A DNA stretch of 64,000 nucleotides from Psychroserpens luteus (GCF_015319355.1 NZ_JADILU010000001.1:1-64000), one strand, 5' to 3'; shown: positions 43,749 through 52,076, counted from the first letter of the stretch. The notes: generated by a model from the sequence alone, not told the origin. Numbers and translations are program-made.

Positions 43749-44027
43749 TTTGTAATTGTTTATGTTATTAATATTAAGCGCAATTAAGCACTGTTATCGT
43801 TTCGCTTTTCTAACAGTTCACCTAATTTTGAAGCCATTTAAACTTCAATGCAAAACCTTAATAATTAAGGCATAAACGTTCATCGTAGTTCAACATAATG
43901 TTGAATCCGTAACCATCGTAGATTTTTAAAAGAACATCTCATGTTCTTCAAATCTTAATAAATGCTGTAATAATCACACAAATGTTTGATTTTTGAGTAA
44001 TTTTCGTATCTTAGCATTAAATTAGAG
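43749..44027 (-). promoter_or_regulatory. Structured leader of the toxin operon
   Basis: The transcript from the promoter at 44030-44060 would carry about 270 nt before the ATG at 43748. It holds three short palindromes: aagaacat, ctc, atgttctt (43930-43948, with outer gattt/aaatc pairing); ttcaacataatgttgaa (43889-43905); and ccttaataattaagg (43856-43870). A further pair, actgtta and taacagt, brackets 43801-43815. No gene is seen in this stretch. It may delay or gate expression. Confidence 0.5.
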
Positions 44028-44090
44028 TACAAATATAAAACATTTTACAAATTATACAAAACAAATTGCAAAATAATTTTGTAAAAAGTT
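44028..44090. promoter_or_regulatory. Divergent promoter-operator of repressor and toxin operon
   Basis: Minus strand: TATATTTG (44037-44030) with TTTG (44060-44057) 19 bp away, the toxin promoter. Plus strand: TAATTTTG (44074-44081), the repressor promoter. Between and over them lie acattttacaaa, ttacaaattatacaa and the dyad ttgcaaaa, taa, ttttgtaa (44066-44084). The dyad covers the repressor -7 element, which fits autoregulation. The same motif set recurs at 29610-29690. Confidence 0.65.
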
Positions 44091-44111
44091 TTAATTATTA
44101 ACTTGAGTATT

Positions 44112-44921
44112 ATGGAATCAATAGACGAAAAAATTACTGCCATTATTAATCACTTTCACCTTAATAATTATGCGTTTTCAAAACGTATTGGAGTGACAGG
44201 AACAACCATAGACAGTATAGTTAACGGGAGACCACAAGCAGATGGCTCTCGCAAAAAAACAAAACCTGGTTATGATGTACTTTCTGCAATTATTGATGAG
44301 TTTCATATCAATCCTGATTATCTCTTCGGAAAAAGTCCAGTCATGTTAAAGTCGGAAATTGTAAATACTCCAACATATTCTGGAATGCCAAAAGTGATTT
44401 CTACAACACCTGAAGGTGAAGAAAATGTAGTTTACGTTCCCGCAAAAGCAAGAGCTGGTTATTTAGATGGTTATGGAGATGCAGAATATATTGAAACCTT
44501 ACCTGCGTTTCACATGCCTCAATTAACCAATGGGACTTTTAGATGCTTTGAGGTTCAAGGTAACTCTATGGTGCGTACTTTTTTTGATGGTGATATGGTT
44601 TTTGGTCGTTATGTTGAAGATTTTAAAGACATCAAAGATGGTCGTGTATATATTATTATTAGTAAAAATGATGGAGTCGTTTTAAAACGTGTAATTAACC
44701 GTATTGAAGAACGAGGTAAACTCATCTTAAAAAGTGATAATAAGGACGGAAACTATCCTACATTTACTATAAATGCTGAAGATATTATGGAGGTTTGGTA
44801 CGTCACGATGTTTGCTTCTAAACAAATGCCAGAGCCTGTAGATGTATACGATAGGCTTCATGAGCTCGAAAGTAAAATTGTAGACCTAGAACAAATTGTA
44901 TCGCTAAAATCTAAAAACTAG
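44112..44921 (+). CDS. HTH-S24 (LexA/CI-type) self-cleaving repressor
   Basis: About 269 residues from ATG 44112 (a TTG nine bases earlier is possible). An N-terminal XRE-type HTH (ITAIINHFHLNNYAFSKRIG, TTIDSIVNGRP) is followed by a linker and a C-terminal S24 peptidase domain. Counting from the TTG form, the Ala118-Gly119 cleavage site (KARAGY), Ser155 (GNSMV) and Lys195 (VVLKRV) are all present, so RecA-stimulated autocleavage is expected. It is divergent from the toxin operon with shared operators, and followed immediately by rnpA. Homologues near rnpA occur in flavobacterial chromosomes as I recall, so it may be a core damage regulator that the island exploits. Confidence 0.85.
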   Translation: MESIDEKITAIINHFHLNNYAFSKRIGVTGTTIDSIVNGRPQADGSRKKTKPGYDVLSAIIDEFHINPDYLFGKSPVMLKSEIVNTPTYSGMPKVISTTPEGEENVVYVPAKARAGYLDGYGDAEYIETLPAFHMPQLTNGTFRCFEVQGNSMVRTFFDGDMVFGRYVEDFKDIKDGRVYIIISKNDGVVLKRVINRIEERGKLILKSDNKDGNYPTFTINAEDIMEVWYVTMFASKQMPEPVDVYDRLHELESKIVDLEQIVSLKSKN

Positions 44922-45299
44922 ATGTCATTTTCTTACCCTAAAAAAGAAAAGCTTAAAAGCCAGAAATTGATCGAGCAGCTGTTTTCCGAAGGGAAATCGG
45001 TTAGCGCTTATCCGTTGCGTATGGTGTATCTAAAAACAGAATTTGAAGATGACACTCAGTTTAAAACTGGAGTCTCTGCAAGTAAGCGTAATTTCAAAAA
45101 AGCGGTGGATAGAAATCGCATCAAACGCTTGTTAAGAGAAGCTTACCGACTAAATAAAGCTACATATTTTAACAACATATCGTCATGTTATACGTTAATG
45201 ATTTTGTACATTGGTAAAGATGGAACGGATTTTGCTTCCGTAGATAAAAAAATGAAACAACTTTTAGAGACATTTTCTAAAAAAGTGTCACCTGAATAA
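44922..45299 (+). CDS. rnpA: Ribonuclease P protein component
   Basis: A 125-residue basic protein that helps the RNase P RNA bind and trim the 5' ends of tRNA precursors. The signature KTGVSASKRNFKKAVDRNRI, then KRLLREAYRLNK, carries the RNR box. It starts directly after the repressor's stop codon (TAG-ATG), so the two are co-transcribed. The S41 protease gene follows 14 bp later. rpmH is not adjacent here, as often in Bacteroidota. Confidence 0.94.
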   Translation: MSFSYPKKEKLKSQKLIEQLFSEGKSVSAYPLRMVYLKTEFEDDTQFKTGVSASKRNFKKAVDRNRIKRLLREAYRLNKATYFNNISSCYTLMILYIGKDGTDFASVDKKMKQLLETFSKKVSPE

Positions 45300-45313
45300 A
45301 TAATAATATCCTA

Positions 45314-46948
45314 ATGAAAAAACTACTACAAAAACGTGTTTTAGTTCCGCTTTTAGCACTCACTATATTTTTTGGTGGTACTGCTTTTAAAAGTGACTTT
45401 TTCGAAATTGCCAAGCAAATAGAAATTTTTACAACGCTTTTTAAAGAACTCAACATGAATTATGTTGATGACACCAATCCTGGAGACTTGATGGATACTG
45501 CAATTAAGAGTATGCTTGCAGATTTGGATCCTTATACAAATTACTATAACGAGCAAGATGTAGAGTCTGCAAGAATCAATAATGCAGGAGATTATACGGG
45601 TATTGGAGCTAATGTTTTAACGCTAAAAGACAGATTGGTTATTGTTGAGCCTTACAAAGATTATGCAGCAGATAAAGCGGGTTTAAAAGCTGGAGATGAG
45701 ATTATCAAAGTAGATAATGTTACGGTTGCAGATTTTAAAGATGACGCAGGAAACTTATTACAAGGTGGAGCAGGTACCAGTGTTGAGGTCACTTACATTA
45801 GACAAGGTAAAACAGAAAATGCGACCATACAACGAGAGGCTGTAGATATTCATGCAGTACCTCATTACTCTATGGTGAATGAAAATACGGGTTATATTGT
45901 TCTTCGGAAATTTAACGAAAAAACATCAACTGAGACAAAAAGCGCACTTAGAGATTTAAAGAATCAAGGTGCTAAAAAACTGATTTTAGATTTACGTGGA
46001 AATCCAGGTGGATTATTAAGAGAAGCTGTTAATGTGACTAATATTTTTGTGCCTAAAAATCAATTGGTAGTTACCACGAAATCTAAAGTAGAAAAGTATA
46101 ACAAAACCTACTACACAAAAAACGAACCTATGGATACAGAAATTCCTTTGGTTGTTTTAATTGATGGATCTAGTGCCTCTGCAAGTGAAATTGTATCTGG
46201 TGCTTTGCAAGATTTAGATCGTGCAGTGGTTATTGGAGCTCGTAGTTTTGGAAAAGGACTTGTACAACGTCCTAAAAAATTAACCTACGGAACGCAAATG
46301 AAAATTACAATCTCTAGATATTACACACCTTCTGGACGTTGTATTCAAGCACTTGATTACTGGAACCGTGATGAAAACGGAAAAGCAACACGTACCAAAC
46401 AAGAAAATTATAATGCCTTTAAAACTAAAAAAGGAAGAACAGTTTATGATGGAGGAGGCGTTCAACCAGATTTAGAATTGGATGAAACTAAATTAAGTCC
46501 TATTACGAAAGCTATTATAGATGAAAACTTAATTTTTAAATATGGAACAGAATACTATTATAAGAATGCTGTAACAGATTTAAAGAATTTTAAATTAAAT
46601 GATTCAGATTTTAAAAATTTTAAAAACTTCTTAAAAGCAAATAATTTTAGTTTTGAAACACAAACTGAAAAAGCTTTTGCAACTGCACTTTCTGTTGCTA
46701 AAGAAGAAGAATTGAATACTGAAATAAACACGGAATATTCTAACTTAATTTCATCTTTAAACGCTTATAAAAATAAAGCTATTGATGACAATAAAACACA
46801 ATTACTGGCATTACTATCTGATGAGATTGTAAAAAGATATTTCTATCGTGAAGGTTTATACACTTATTATGTTGCTAATAATTTTGAAATTCAAAAAGGT
46901 GTAGAAATACTTAAAAATCCTTCTACTTATTTAGGATATTTAGATTAA
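45314..46948 (+). CDS. S41-family C-terminal processing protease
   Basis: A 544-residue periplasmic protease with an N-terminal anchor or signal (LLALTIFFGGTAF). A PDZ domain lies at about 90-170 (GIGANVLTLKDRLVIVEPY, DKAGLKAGDEIIKVDN), then the S41 core with LILDLRGNPGGLLREAV and the catalytic Ser in LIDGSSASASEIVSGALQD, Lys in ARSFGKGLVQRP. It trims C-termini of envelope proteins. The extension beyond 400 is helical and typical of the Bacteroidota branch. It is in a row with repressor and rnpA. Confidence 0.92.
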   Translation: MKKLLQKRVLVPLLALTIFFGGTAFKSDFFEIAKQIEIFTTLFKELNMNYVDDTNPGDLMDTAIKSMLADLDPYTNYYNEQDVESARINNAGDYTGIGANVLTLKDRLVIVEPYKDYAADKAGLKAGDEIIKVDNVTVADFKDDAGNLLQGGAGTSVEVTYIRQGKTENATIQREAVDIHAVPHYSMVNENTGYIVLRKFNEKTSTETKSALRDLKNQGAKKLILDLRGNPGGLLREAVNVTNIFVPKNQLVVTTKSKVEKYNKTYYTKNEPMDTEIPLVVLIDGSSASASEIVSGALQDLDRAVVIGARSFGKGLVQRPKKLTYGTQMKITISRYYTPSGRCIQALDYWNRDENGKATRTKQENYNAFKTKKGRTVYDGGGVQPDLELDETKLSPITKAIIDENLIFKYGTEYYYKNAVTDLKNFKLNDSDFKNFKNFLKANNFSFETQTEKAFATALSVAKEEELNTEINTEYSNLISSLNAYKNKAIDDNKTQLLALLSDEIVKRYFYREGLYTYYVANNFEIQKGVEILKNPSTYLGYLD

Positions 46949-47014
46949 TAACAACACTCAATTTAACTAAAACATTAAAAAAACTCTATATTTATTTTTT
47001 GTTTTAATACTAAT

Positions 47015-47878
47015 ATGAAAAAACTACTACTTATAACGCTTCTGTTTTCACAACTTTTGATTGCTCAAAAGGAGATGACACATGAAGTGTATTTTGAAAC
47101 AGATAAATTTGAAGTACCTCCAACTGAGCACAATAGACTATTGATGTTCCTATCTGAAATTGAAAGCATGGATATCGCCAAAATTTCTATCTACGGATTT
47201 ACAGACGATAGAGGAACTGATACTTATAATTTAAAACTGTCACAAGATCGTGCTAATTCTATAAAAACTATTTTTTCTAATAATGAATTCGATGAATCTG
47301 TTATTACCAATGTTGATGGTAAAGGTGAAATTTTACTTAAACTCATTAAAGAAAATGATTTAAACAAAATACGTGGTCTTAATCGTAAAGTAGAGATTAT
47401 TGTATCGTCTGTATTTCCTCCAAAGACAAAAGAATCTCCAGAAGTAGCAGAAGCTAAAAAAAGAGAAGCTACAGAGCTTTTAAAAGGCGAATTAAAAGCA
47501 GGAGATAAGTTTGAACTCAATAATATTTTATTTAAAACGGGTTACAGTAAATTATTACCTGAATCTAAAGAAACACTCAAGGAATTAGCAGAAATTCTTG
47601 TAGAAAGAAAAGATCTTTATTTCACTATTCAAGGTCATGTATGTTGTACAAAAAATAGTAGAGATGCTATAGATCGTAAAACTAAAAAACGTAATCTCTC
47701 AGTTGCCAGAGCAAAATTCATCTACGATTATCTAGCAAAACAAGGTGTAAATAAACGACGTATGAAATATGTTGGGATGCGTAGAAAATTTCCGTTAGGA
47801 GGTGAACCTAAATTAGATCGTCGTGTGGAGATTTTGATTACTTATGTTGGTCAAACTACCAGCAGAAGCGATAATTAA
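47015..47878 (+). CDS. Outer-membrane protein with two OmpA-like domains
   Basis: A 287-residue protein with a signal peptide (to about LLIAQ17). The first OmpA-like domain (about 25-130) has IYGFTDDRGTDTYNLKLSQD and RANSIKTIF. The second (about 165-282) has NNILFKTGYSKLLPESKETL, IQGHVCCTKNSRD and SVARAKFIYDYLAKQGV. Such domains bind peptidoglycan non-covalently. There is no barrel, so it is periplasmic or a lipoprotein-less anchor. The end overlaps the convergent acetyltransferase by four bases. Confidence 0.87.
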   Translation: MKKLLLITLLFSQLLIAQKEMTHEVYFETDKFEVPPTEHNRLLMFLSEIESMDIAKISIYGFTDDRGTDTYNLKLSQDRANSIKTIFSNNEFDESVITNVDGKGEILLKLIKENDLNKIRGLNRKVEIIVSSVFPPKTKESPEVAEAKKREATELLKGELKAGDKFELNNILFKTGYSKLLPESKETLKELAEILVERKDLYFTIQGHVCCTKNSRDAIDRKTKKRNLSVARAKFIYDYLAKQGVNKRRMKYVGMRRKFPLGGEPKLDRRVEILITYVGQTTSRSDN

Positions 47879-48318
47879 GTTTTAATCATCCCAATATGTG
47901 GAATGCCATCTTCAAGGTACTCCTCACCTACTTCAAAAAATTCTAGATTGTTATAGAAACGTTTTAAATACGTTTGTGCAGAAATTTTAATTTTGGTTTC
48001 ATTATAATGTGATTTTATAGCTTTAATAGAAGCGTACATAATATCATAACCATATTTATGTTCGCGTTCTTTATCACTAACCACTACTCTACCAATGCTT
48101 GCATATTTAAAATAATCACCTGGTTTAAATAGTCTTGTATAAGCGACAACTTTGTTATTTTTAAAACCAATAACATGTAAAGCTTTTTGATCTTTCCCAT
48201 CTATATCTTGATAAACGCAATCTTGCTCAACAACAAAAACTTCACTTCGTAATTGGAGAAGATCATAGAGTTCTTGAGTTGTAAGTTCTTTAAAGGTTTT
48301 TACTTTTATGTCTATCAT
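47875..48318 (-). CDS. GNAT-family N-acetyltransferase (ElaA-like)
   Basis: A 147-residue cytosolic enzyme of the GNAT fold. The N-terminus TTQELYDLLQLRSEVFVVEQ, CVYQDIDGKDQKALHVIG is typical of ElaA. IGRVVVSDKEREHKYGYDIM forms the acetyl-CoA loop region. The family acetylates small amines or protein N-termini; the acceptor is not evident. It is convergent with OmpA and separated from the CDF gene by a hairpin repeat, so probably transcribed alone. Confidence 0.85.
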   Translation of the reverse strand: MIDIKVKTFKELTTQELYDLLQLRSEVFVVEQDCVYQDIDGKDQKALHVIGFKNNKVVAYTRLFKPGDYFKYASIGRVVVSDKEREHKYGYDIMYASIKAIKSHYNETKIKISAQTYLKRFYNNLEFFEVGEEYLEDGIPHIGMIKT

Positions 48319-48339
48319 AGTTTTAGTTTGTCATTGCAG

Positions 48340-48412
48340 GGAGCGTGCGACGTGGTAATCTCATTTTCTTATTATGGATTCCGCATCATGTGCGGAATGA
48401 CAGTTCTAGTTA
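48340..48412. repeat. Dispersed hairpin element
   Basis: gattccgca, tcatg, tgcggaat gives a strong short stem, preceded by gggagcgtgcgacgtgg. Similar wording (gctacgctctgaatgac) is seen near 11283. It is most likely a small dispersed repeat between same-strand genes rather than a terminator, as no T-run follows. Confidence 0.5.
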
Positions 48413-48414
48413 AA

Positions 48415-49332
48415 TTAGTCTTGCACAATCACATCTTTATCTCCACATTTTCCATATTCTGGTTGGATGTTTACATGGTTTATTCCGAAGTTATGAAACA
48501 CCAACTCCTCTACCTCATGTAATATTTTATCAAATTGAGATAAGGTAATATCCTCTTCAAAATCGATATGCGCTTCTAAATGAATTTCATCTTCATTTAA
48601 TTGCCAAATATGAACGTGATGCACATTTCTTATCGCTTTTATTTGCTGAATATCCATGACAATATCTTTCACAGCAATTTCATCTGGAGTAAATAACATT
48701 AATACTTTAAATGAGTCTTTCAATAGATCATAACCCATATAAATAAGATATAAAGCTATTGCAAAAGTTAACACACTATCCACCCAAAATAATTGGTAAT
48801 ATTTCATTAATAATCCGCCAATTAAAACTGCAACACTTGCCATCATATCTGTTAATAGATGGAGGTATGCACTTTTCATATTCATATTAGATTTACTATC
48901 CTTTTTAAGAAGAAGTACACTAAACCCATTACCTAAAATTGCAATAAATGATAACCAAATAACTAGATCAGATTCAACCTCTTGCGGATTCTTAAAACGC
49001 TTAACTGCTTCAATAATTAATAAAATAGCAACAATAATTAAGGTTGCAGCATTAATGAAAGCTGCTAATATTTCGGCACGTTTATAACCAAATGTTTTCT
49101 GAAAAGACGCTTCCCGTTTTGAAAGTCGGTTAGCAATATAACTAATGATTAAAGAGATAACATCGCTAAAATTATGAAGCGCATCACTTAATAGAGACAA
49201 ACTTCCAGAGAGTAATCCACCAATAACTTGCGCAACAGTAATAACGATGTTTAAAAGAATAGAAATAATAAGATTTCTACCTTTTAAATCATCATGAGAA
49301 TGTGAGTGATTATGAGAATGCGAGTTACTCAT
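48415..49332 (-). CDS. Cation diffusion facilitator (Zn/Cd/Co exporter)
   Basis: A 305-residue inner-membrane protein. The N-terminal His-rich strip SNSHSHNHSHSHDD is followed by six helices. Helix 2 holds SLLSDALHNFSDVISLIISY and helix 5 YLHLLTDMMASVAVLIGG, the two HD/ND metal-binding pairs of CDF exporters. A C-terminal cytoplasmic domain (about 215-295) contains VHHVHIWQLNEDEIHLEAHI. It exports divalent metals by H+ exchange and lies 3 bp after rpiB on the same strand, so it is probably in one transcript. Confidence 0.92.
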   Translation of the reverse strand: MSNSHSHNHSHSHDDLKGRNLIISILLNIVITVAQVIGGLLSGSLSLLSDALHNFSDVISLIISYIANRLSKREASFQKTFGYKRAEILAAFINAATLIIVAILLIIEAVKRFKNPQEVESDLVIWLSFIAILGNGFSVLLLKKDSKSNMNMKSAYLHLLTDMMASVAVLIGGLLMKYYQLFWVDSVLTFAIALYLIYMGYDLLKDSFKVLMLFTPDEIAVKDIVMDIQQIKAIRNVHHVHIWQLNEDEIHLEAHIDFEEDITLSQFDKILHEVEELVFHNFGINHVNIQPEYGKCGDKDVIVQD

Positions 49333-49335
49333 ATA

Positions 49336-49770
49336 TTAACAAGAAACTGGTATTTTATCTATACGGTTTTGATGACGACCACCTTCAAATTTTGTATTTA
49401 AAAATGTATCCACAATTTGAATAGCTTGTTGCAATGCAGTAAATCGTGCAGGAATACAACAAATGTTTGCGTTATTGTGTTGTCTGGTGAGCTCTGTAAT
49501 TTCCTTAGTCCAACAAATACCAGCTCTTACGTTTTGGTGTTTGTTTGCGGTCATTGCAACTCCGTTACCACTTCCGCAGATTAAAATTCCGAAGTCAACT
49601 TTTTTATCTGCGACATCATTAGCAACAGGATGTACATAATCTGGATAATCTACACTGTCATTTGAGTTTGTACCGTAGTTATTAACAATATATCCTTTAG
49701 CCTCTAAATGTGCTACAATAGCTTGTTTATACTCAGTTCCTGCGTGATCGTTACCTATAGAAATAGTCAT
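49336..49770 (-). CDS. rpiB: Ribose-5-phosphate isomerase B
   Basis: A 144-residue RpiB/LacAB-family enzyme that interconverts ribose-5-P and ribulose-5-P in the pentose phosphate pathway. Landmarks: ISIGNDHAGTEYKQAIVAHL, GTNSNDSVDYPDYVHPVAND, ILICGSGNGVAMTANKHQNV with the catalytic Cys, and HNNANICCIPARFT. Length is as usual. The upstream side opens onto the AT-rich intergenic region that may contain oriC. Confidence 0.94.
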   Translation of the reverse strand: MTISIGNDHAGTEYKQAIVAHLEAKGYIVNNYGTNSNDSVDYPDYVHPVANDVADKKVDFGILICGSGNGVAMTANKHQNVRAGICWTKEITELTRQHNNANICCIPARFTALQQAIQIVDTFLNTKFEGGRHQNRIDKIPVSC

Positions 49771-49924
49771 AATTTAAGTGTGTTGTTTAAAACCTTAAAG
49801 TTAATAATTGCTAATAACAATACCACATGATGATTCATATAGTTATTCATAACATTTAAGTTTGATGTAGAAGTCCTTTTCTTCGGAAATAGGCTCTGTT
49901 AACATCTATAGACATTTGCACTCA

Positions 49925-50335
49925 TTACTTGTTAATAACTGTTCACAAGTCTTTAAAACTAAAATTAGGATTATCCAGTAATTTTCACAATCACAGACTT
50001 AAAGTTGATAACCTAAAAAGTTAGTCACTTTTTTTAGTGAAGTTATTAGCATTCATATTATGAGATACCAACACAAAGTTTATAAATACTTATTAAGTTT
50101 GAGTTGTCAACATAGGTTATTAACACCTGTTAATAGCTTTGTAAATTCTCTTTATAATGAGGACTTTAAATGTAAAGTTAATGTTAACTACATATTAAGT
50201 AATTATGATAAGTCATATATCAAAGCAAAGTTGAATAAAGTTATAGCCACTATTAACACACTATAATAACCACCATTTTATTTTTTAAATTTTAAAAGAA
50301 AAATGTTGTTATGTATATATATGTTGATAACTACA
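49925..50335. other. Candidate chromosomal replication origin (DnaA-box-like cluster)
   Basis: The 49771-50389 stretch has no convincing gene and is very AT-rich. It contains TGTTAATAA (49930), TTATCCAGT (49971), GTTGATAAC (50004), TTATTAACA (50117), TGTTAATAG (50128), TATTAACACA (50251) and TGTTGATAA (50322). These are near matches to the DnaA box TTATCCACA or its TTATCAACA variants in both orientations. Genes on the left (rpiB, CDF) point away and genes on the right (secreted protein, rnr) point away too. A weak 68-codon frame at 50060-50266 is regarded as chance. Confidence 0.45.
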
Positions 50336-50363
50336 AATTTTAAAGCGAATTAAAAAGATTCTC

Positions 50364-50371
50364 TATATTTG
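50364..50371 (+). promoter_or_regulatory. Promoter -7 element of the secreted propeller gene
   Basis: TATATTTG fits TAnnTTTG exactly. It ends on the TTG that would otherwise be taken as a start, so the ATG at 50390, about 12 nt after the likely transcription start, is chosen. Confidence 0.65.
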
Positions 50372-50389
50372 AAAGAAACTACTACAGTT

Positions 50390-52024
50390 ATGAAAAAAAT
50401 TACTTTACTTTTTTTATTGCTACCTTTTTTAGGGTTGAGTCAGGTTCAGATTGGTCAGGGTATTTATGGTTTAGAAGAAGGTGATAGTTCAGGTAGATCT
50501 GTTAGTATTTCTTCTAATGGTAATATAGTGGCTATTGGTGCTTTAGGAGATGGTCTTGGAAATGATATAGGCTATGCTCGAGTATTTGAAAATCAATCAG
50601 GAAATTGGGTGCAACTTGGGAATACTATAGAGTCTGTTGATTTTAATGATTCATTTGGAGCATCATTAAGTCTATCATCTGATGGTACAATTTTAGTAGT
50701 AAATGCTCACAATAGTAATGAAAATGGATACGATACTGGTAAAGTTCAAATATTCCAATACGATGGAACTAATTGGAATCAATTAGGTCAGTCGATAATT
50801 GGACCTAATTCATTTGAAATTGGTTTTGATGTTGATATTTCAGATGATGGAGGTATAATAGCTATTAGTAGTAAAGAAAAAGATAGAGTTTATATTTATA
50901 GTTTTAATGGTAGTAGTTGGAATTTACTAGGTAATGTAATAAATGGAGAATTTTTAGATGATTGGGCAGGTTATTCTATTAGTTTATCATCAGATGGAAG
51001 TAAAATTGCTATAGGTGCAATTTTTAATGATGGTAATGGAAATAATTCTGGTCAAGTTCGAGTATACGAATATAATGGGATGGATTGGTTTCAATTAGGT
51101 AATGATATAGATGGAGAAGCTCCTTTAGATGGTTTTGGTGTAGATGTAAGTTTGTCGTCTTCTGGAAATACTCTTGCAGTAGGTGCTTCTGGAAATGAAA
51201 ATGGTACTGGACACGTAAGAGTATTTCAGTATAATAATAGTAATTGGATACAGATAGGTAATGATATAGATGGTGAAGTTATTGATGAATTTTTTGGAAG
51301 TTCGGTAAGTTTATCTTCAGATGGTGGTATAGTTTCTATTGGAGCTCCTGGTAGTTATGGAAATAGTAGTAATACTGGCCATGTACGTGTGTATAAATAT
51401 CAAGTTGATAACTGGCTGAAAGTAGGAGAAGATATAGATGGTGATGTTACACCTGATGTATTTGGAATTTCTGTAGGAATTTCAGATAATGGTGAAATAA
51501 TAGCCATAGGGTCTAGCGTTGGAAATGATATGAATTTTGGTCAAGTCAGAGTCTACAGTATAGCTTCAGAACTAGCAATACTAGAAGTAGTCGAAGACAT
51601 TCTAGGAAACACAAATGGTATCAATATTACAGCAGATCAACTAAATAGCATCAACGGAGTTTCTGGAGCAATTGAAGGAGTTAATTATACAACAGCTTTA
51701 AGTAACGGAACATTTGTAGATGAAAACAATCCAACAGCTGCAGAGATACAAGCTATTATTAATCAAGTAAATGATGCTTTAAGTGTAAATGAAATAGATT
51801 TATTTAACTTCAAACTCTACCCAAACCCAACAAAAAATCAATTCACAATTCAACTAGATATTTCATTAGAATTACAAAAAGTAACGATCTATAATATTTT
51901 AGCTCAAGCAGTTTTAATTTCCGAAGAAAAAATAATAAATACCTCAAAATTATCAAGTGGTTCTTATATTGTAGAGATATTAACAAACAAAGGGAAATCT
52001 TCTAAAAAGCTAATTATAGAATAG
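50390..52024 (+). CDS. Secreted beta-propeller-like protein with type IX sorting domain
   Basis: 544 residues. The signal peptide MKKITLLFLLLPFLGLSQ ends at about 18. Six or seven repeats of about 60 residues follow, with the core FGxSVSLSSDGxIxxIGA and GxVRVYxYNxxxWxQLGxDI, as in FG-GAP/PQQ-like propellers. A linker is followed by a C-terminal T9SS sorting domain (FKLYPNPTKNQFTIQLD, SGSYIVEILTNKGKSSKKLI). It would be exported by the gliding-linked type IX system and attached or released at the surface. Binding partner unknown. Confidence 0.87.
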   Translation: MKKITLLFLLLPFLGLSQVQIGQGIYGLEEGDSSGRSVSISSNGNIVAIGALGDGLGNDIGYARVFENQSGNWVQLGNTIESVDFNDSFGASLSLSSDGTILVVNAHNSNENGYDTGKVQIFQYDGTNWNQLGQSIIGPNSFEIGFDVDISDDGGIIAISSKEKDRVYIYSFNGSSWNLLGNVINGEFLDDWAGYSISLSSDGSKIAIGAIFNDGNGNNSGQVRVYEYNGMDWFQLGNDIDGEAPLDGFGVDVSLSSSGNTLAVGASGNENGTGHVRVFQYNNSNWIQIGNDIDGEVIDEFFGSSVSLSSDGGIVSIGAPGSYGNSSNTGHVRVYKYQVDNWLKVGEDIDGDVTPDVFGISVGISDNGEIIAIGSSVGNDMNFGQVRVYSIASELAILEVVEDILGNTNGINITADQLNSINGVSGAIEGVNYTTALSNGTFVDENNPTAAEIQAIINQVNDALSVNEIDLFNFKLYPNPTKNQFTIQLDISLELQKVTIYNILAQAVLISEEKIINTSKLSSGSYIVEILTNKGKSSKKLIIE

Positions 52025-52046
52025 ATTAAAAACTAATAGTAATACT

Positions 52047-52076
52047 AAAAGAGCTTTTAATTTAACAGCTCTTTTT
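52047..52076 (+). terminator. Terminator of the propeller gene
   Basis: aaaagagct and agctcttttt form a stem around tttaatttaac, with five T following. The 180 bp from here to rnr hold no gene that I can see. Confidence 0.7.

Noticed and set aside
44103-44111. TTG start for the S24 repressor adding three residues
   Set aside because: Possible, but ATG 44112 is closer to usual start choice and the extra residues add nothing to the HTH.
27646-44921. Ordinary prophage
   Set aside because: Lysis genes and an S24 repressor are present, but no integrase, terminase, capsid, portal or tail genes. A decayed prophage remains possible for the lysis trio alone.
50060-50266. 68-codon open frame in the AT-rich region after rpiB
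   Set aside because: Low-complexity, no recognisable domain, overlaps the DnaA-box-like cluster, and codons reflect base composition only.
49930-50330. KOPS- or dif-type site near the origin candidate
   Set aside because: No 28-bp XerCD-like dyad was found, and the TTTCCGAAG motif shows no strand bias on the two sides.
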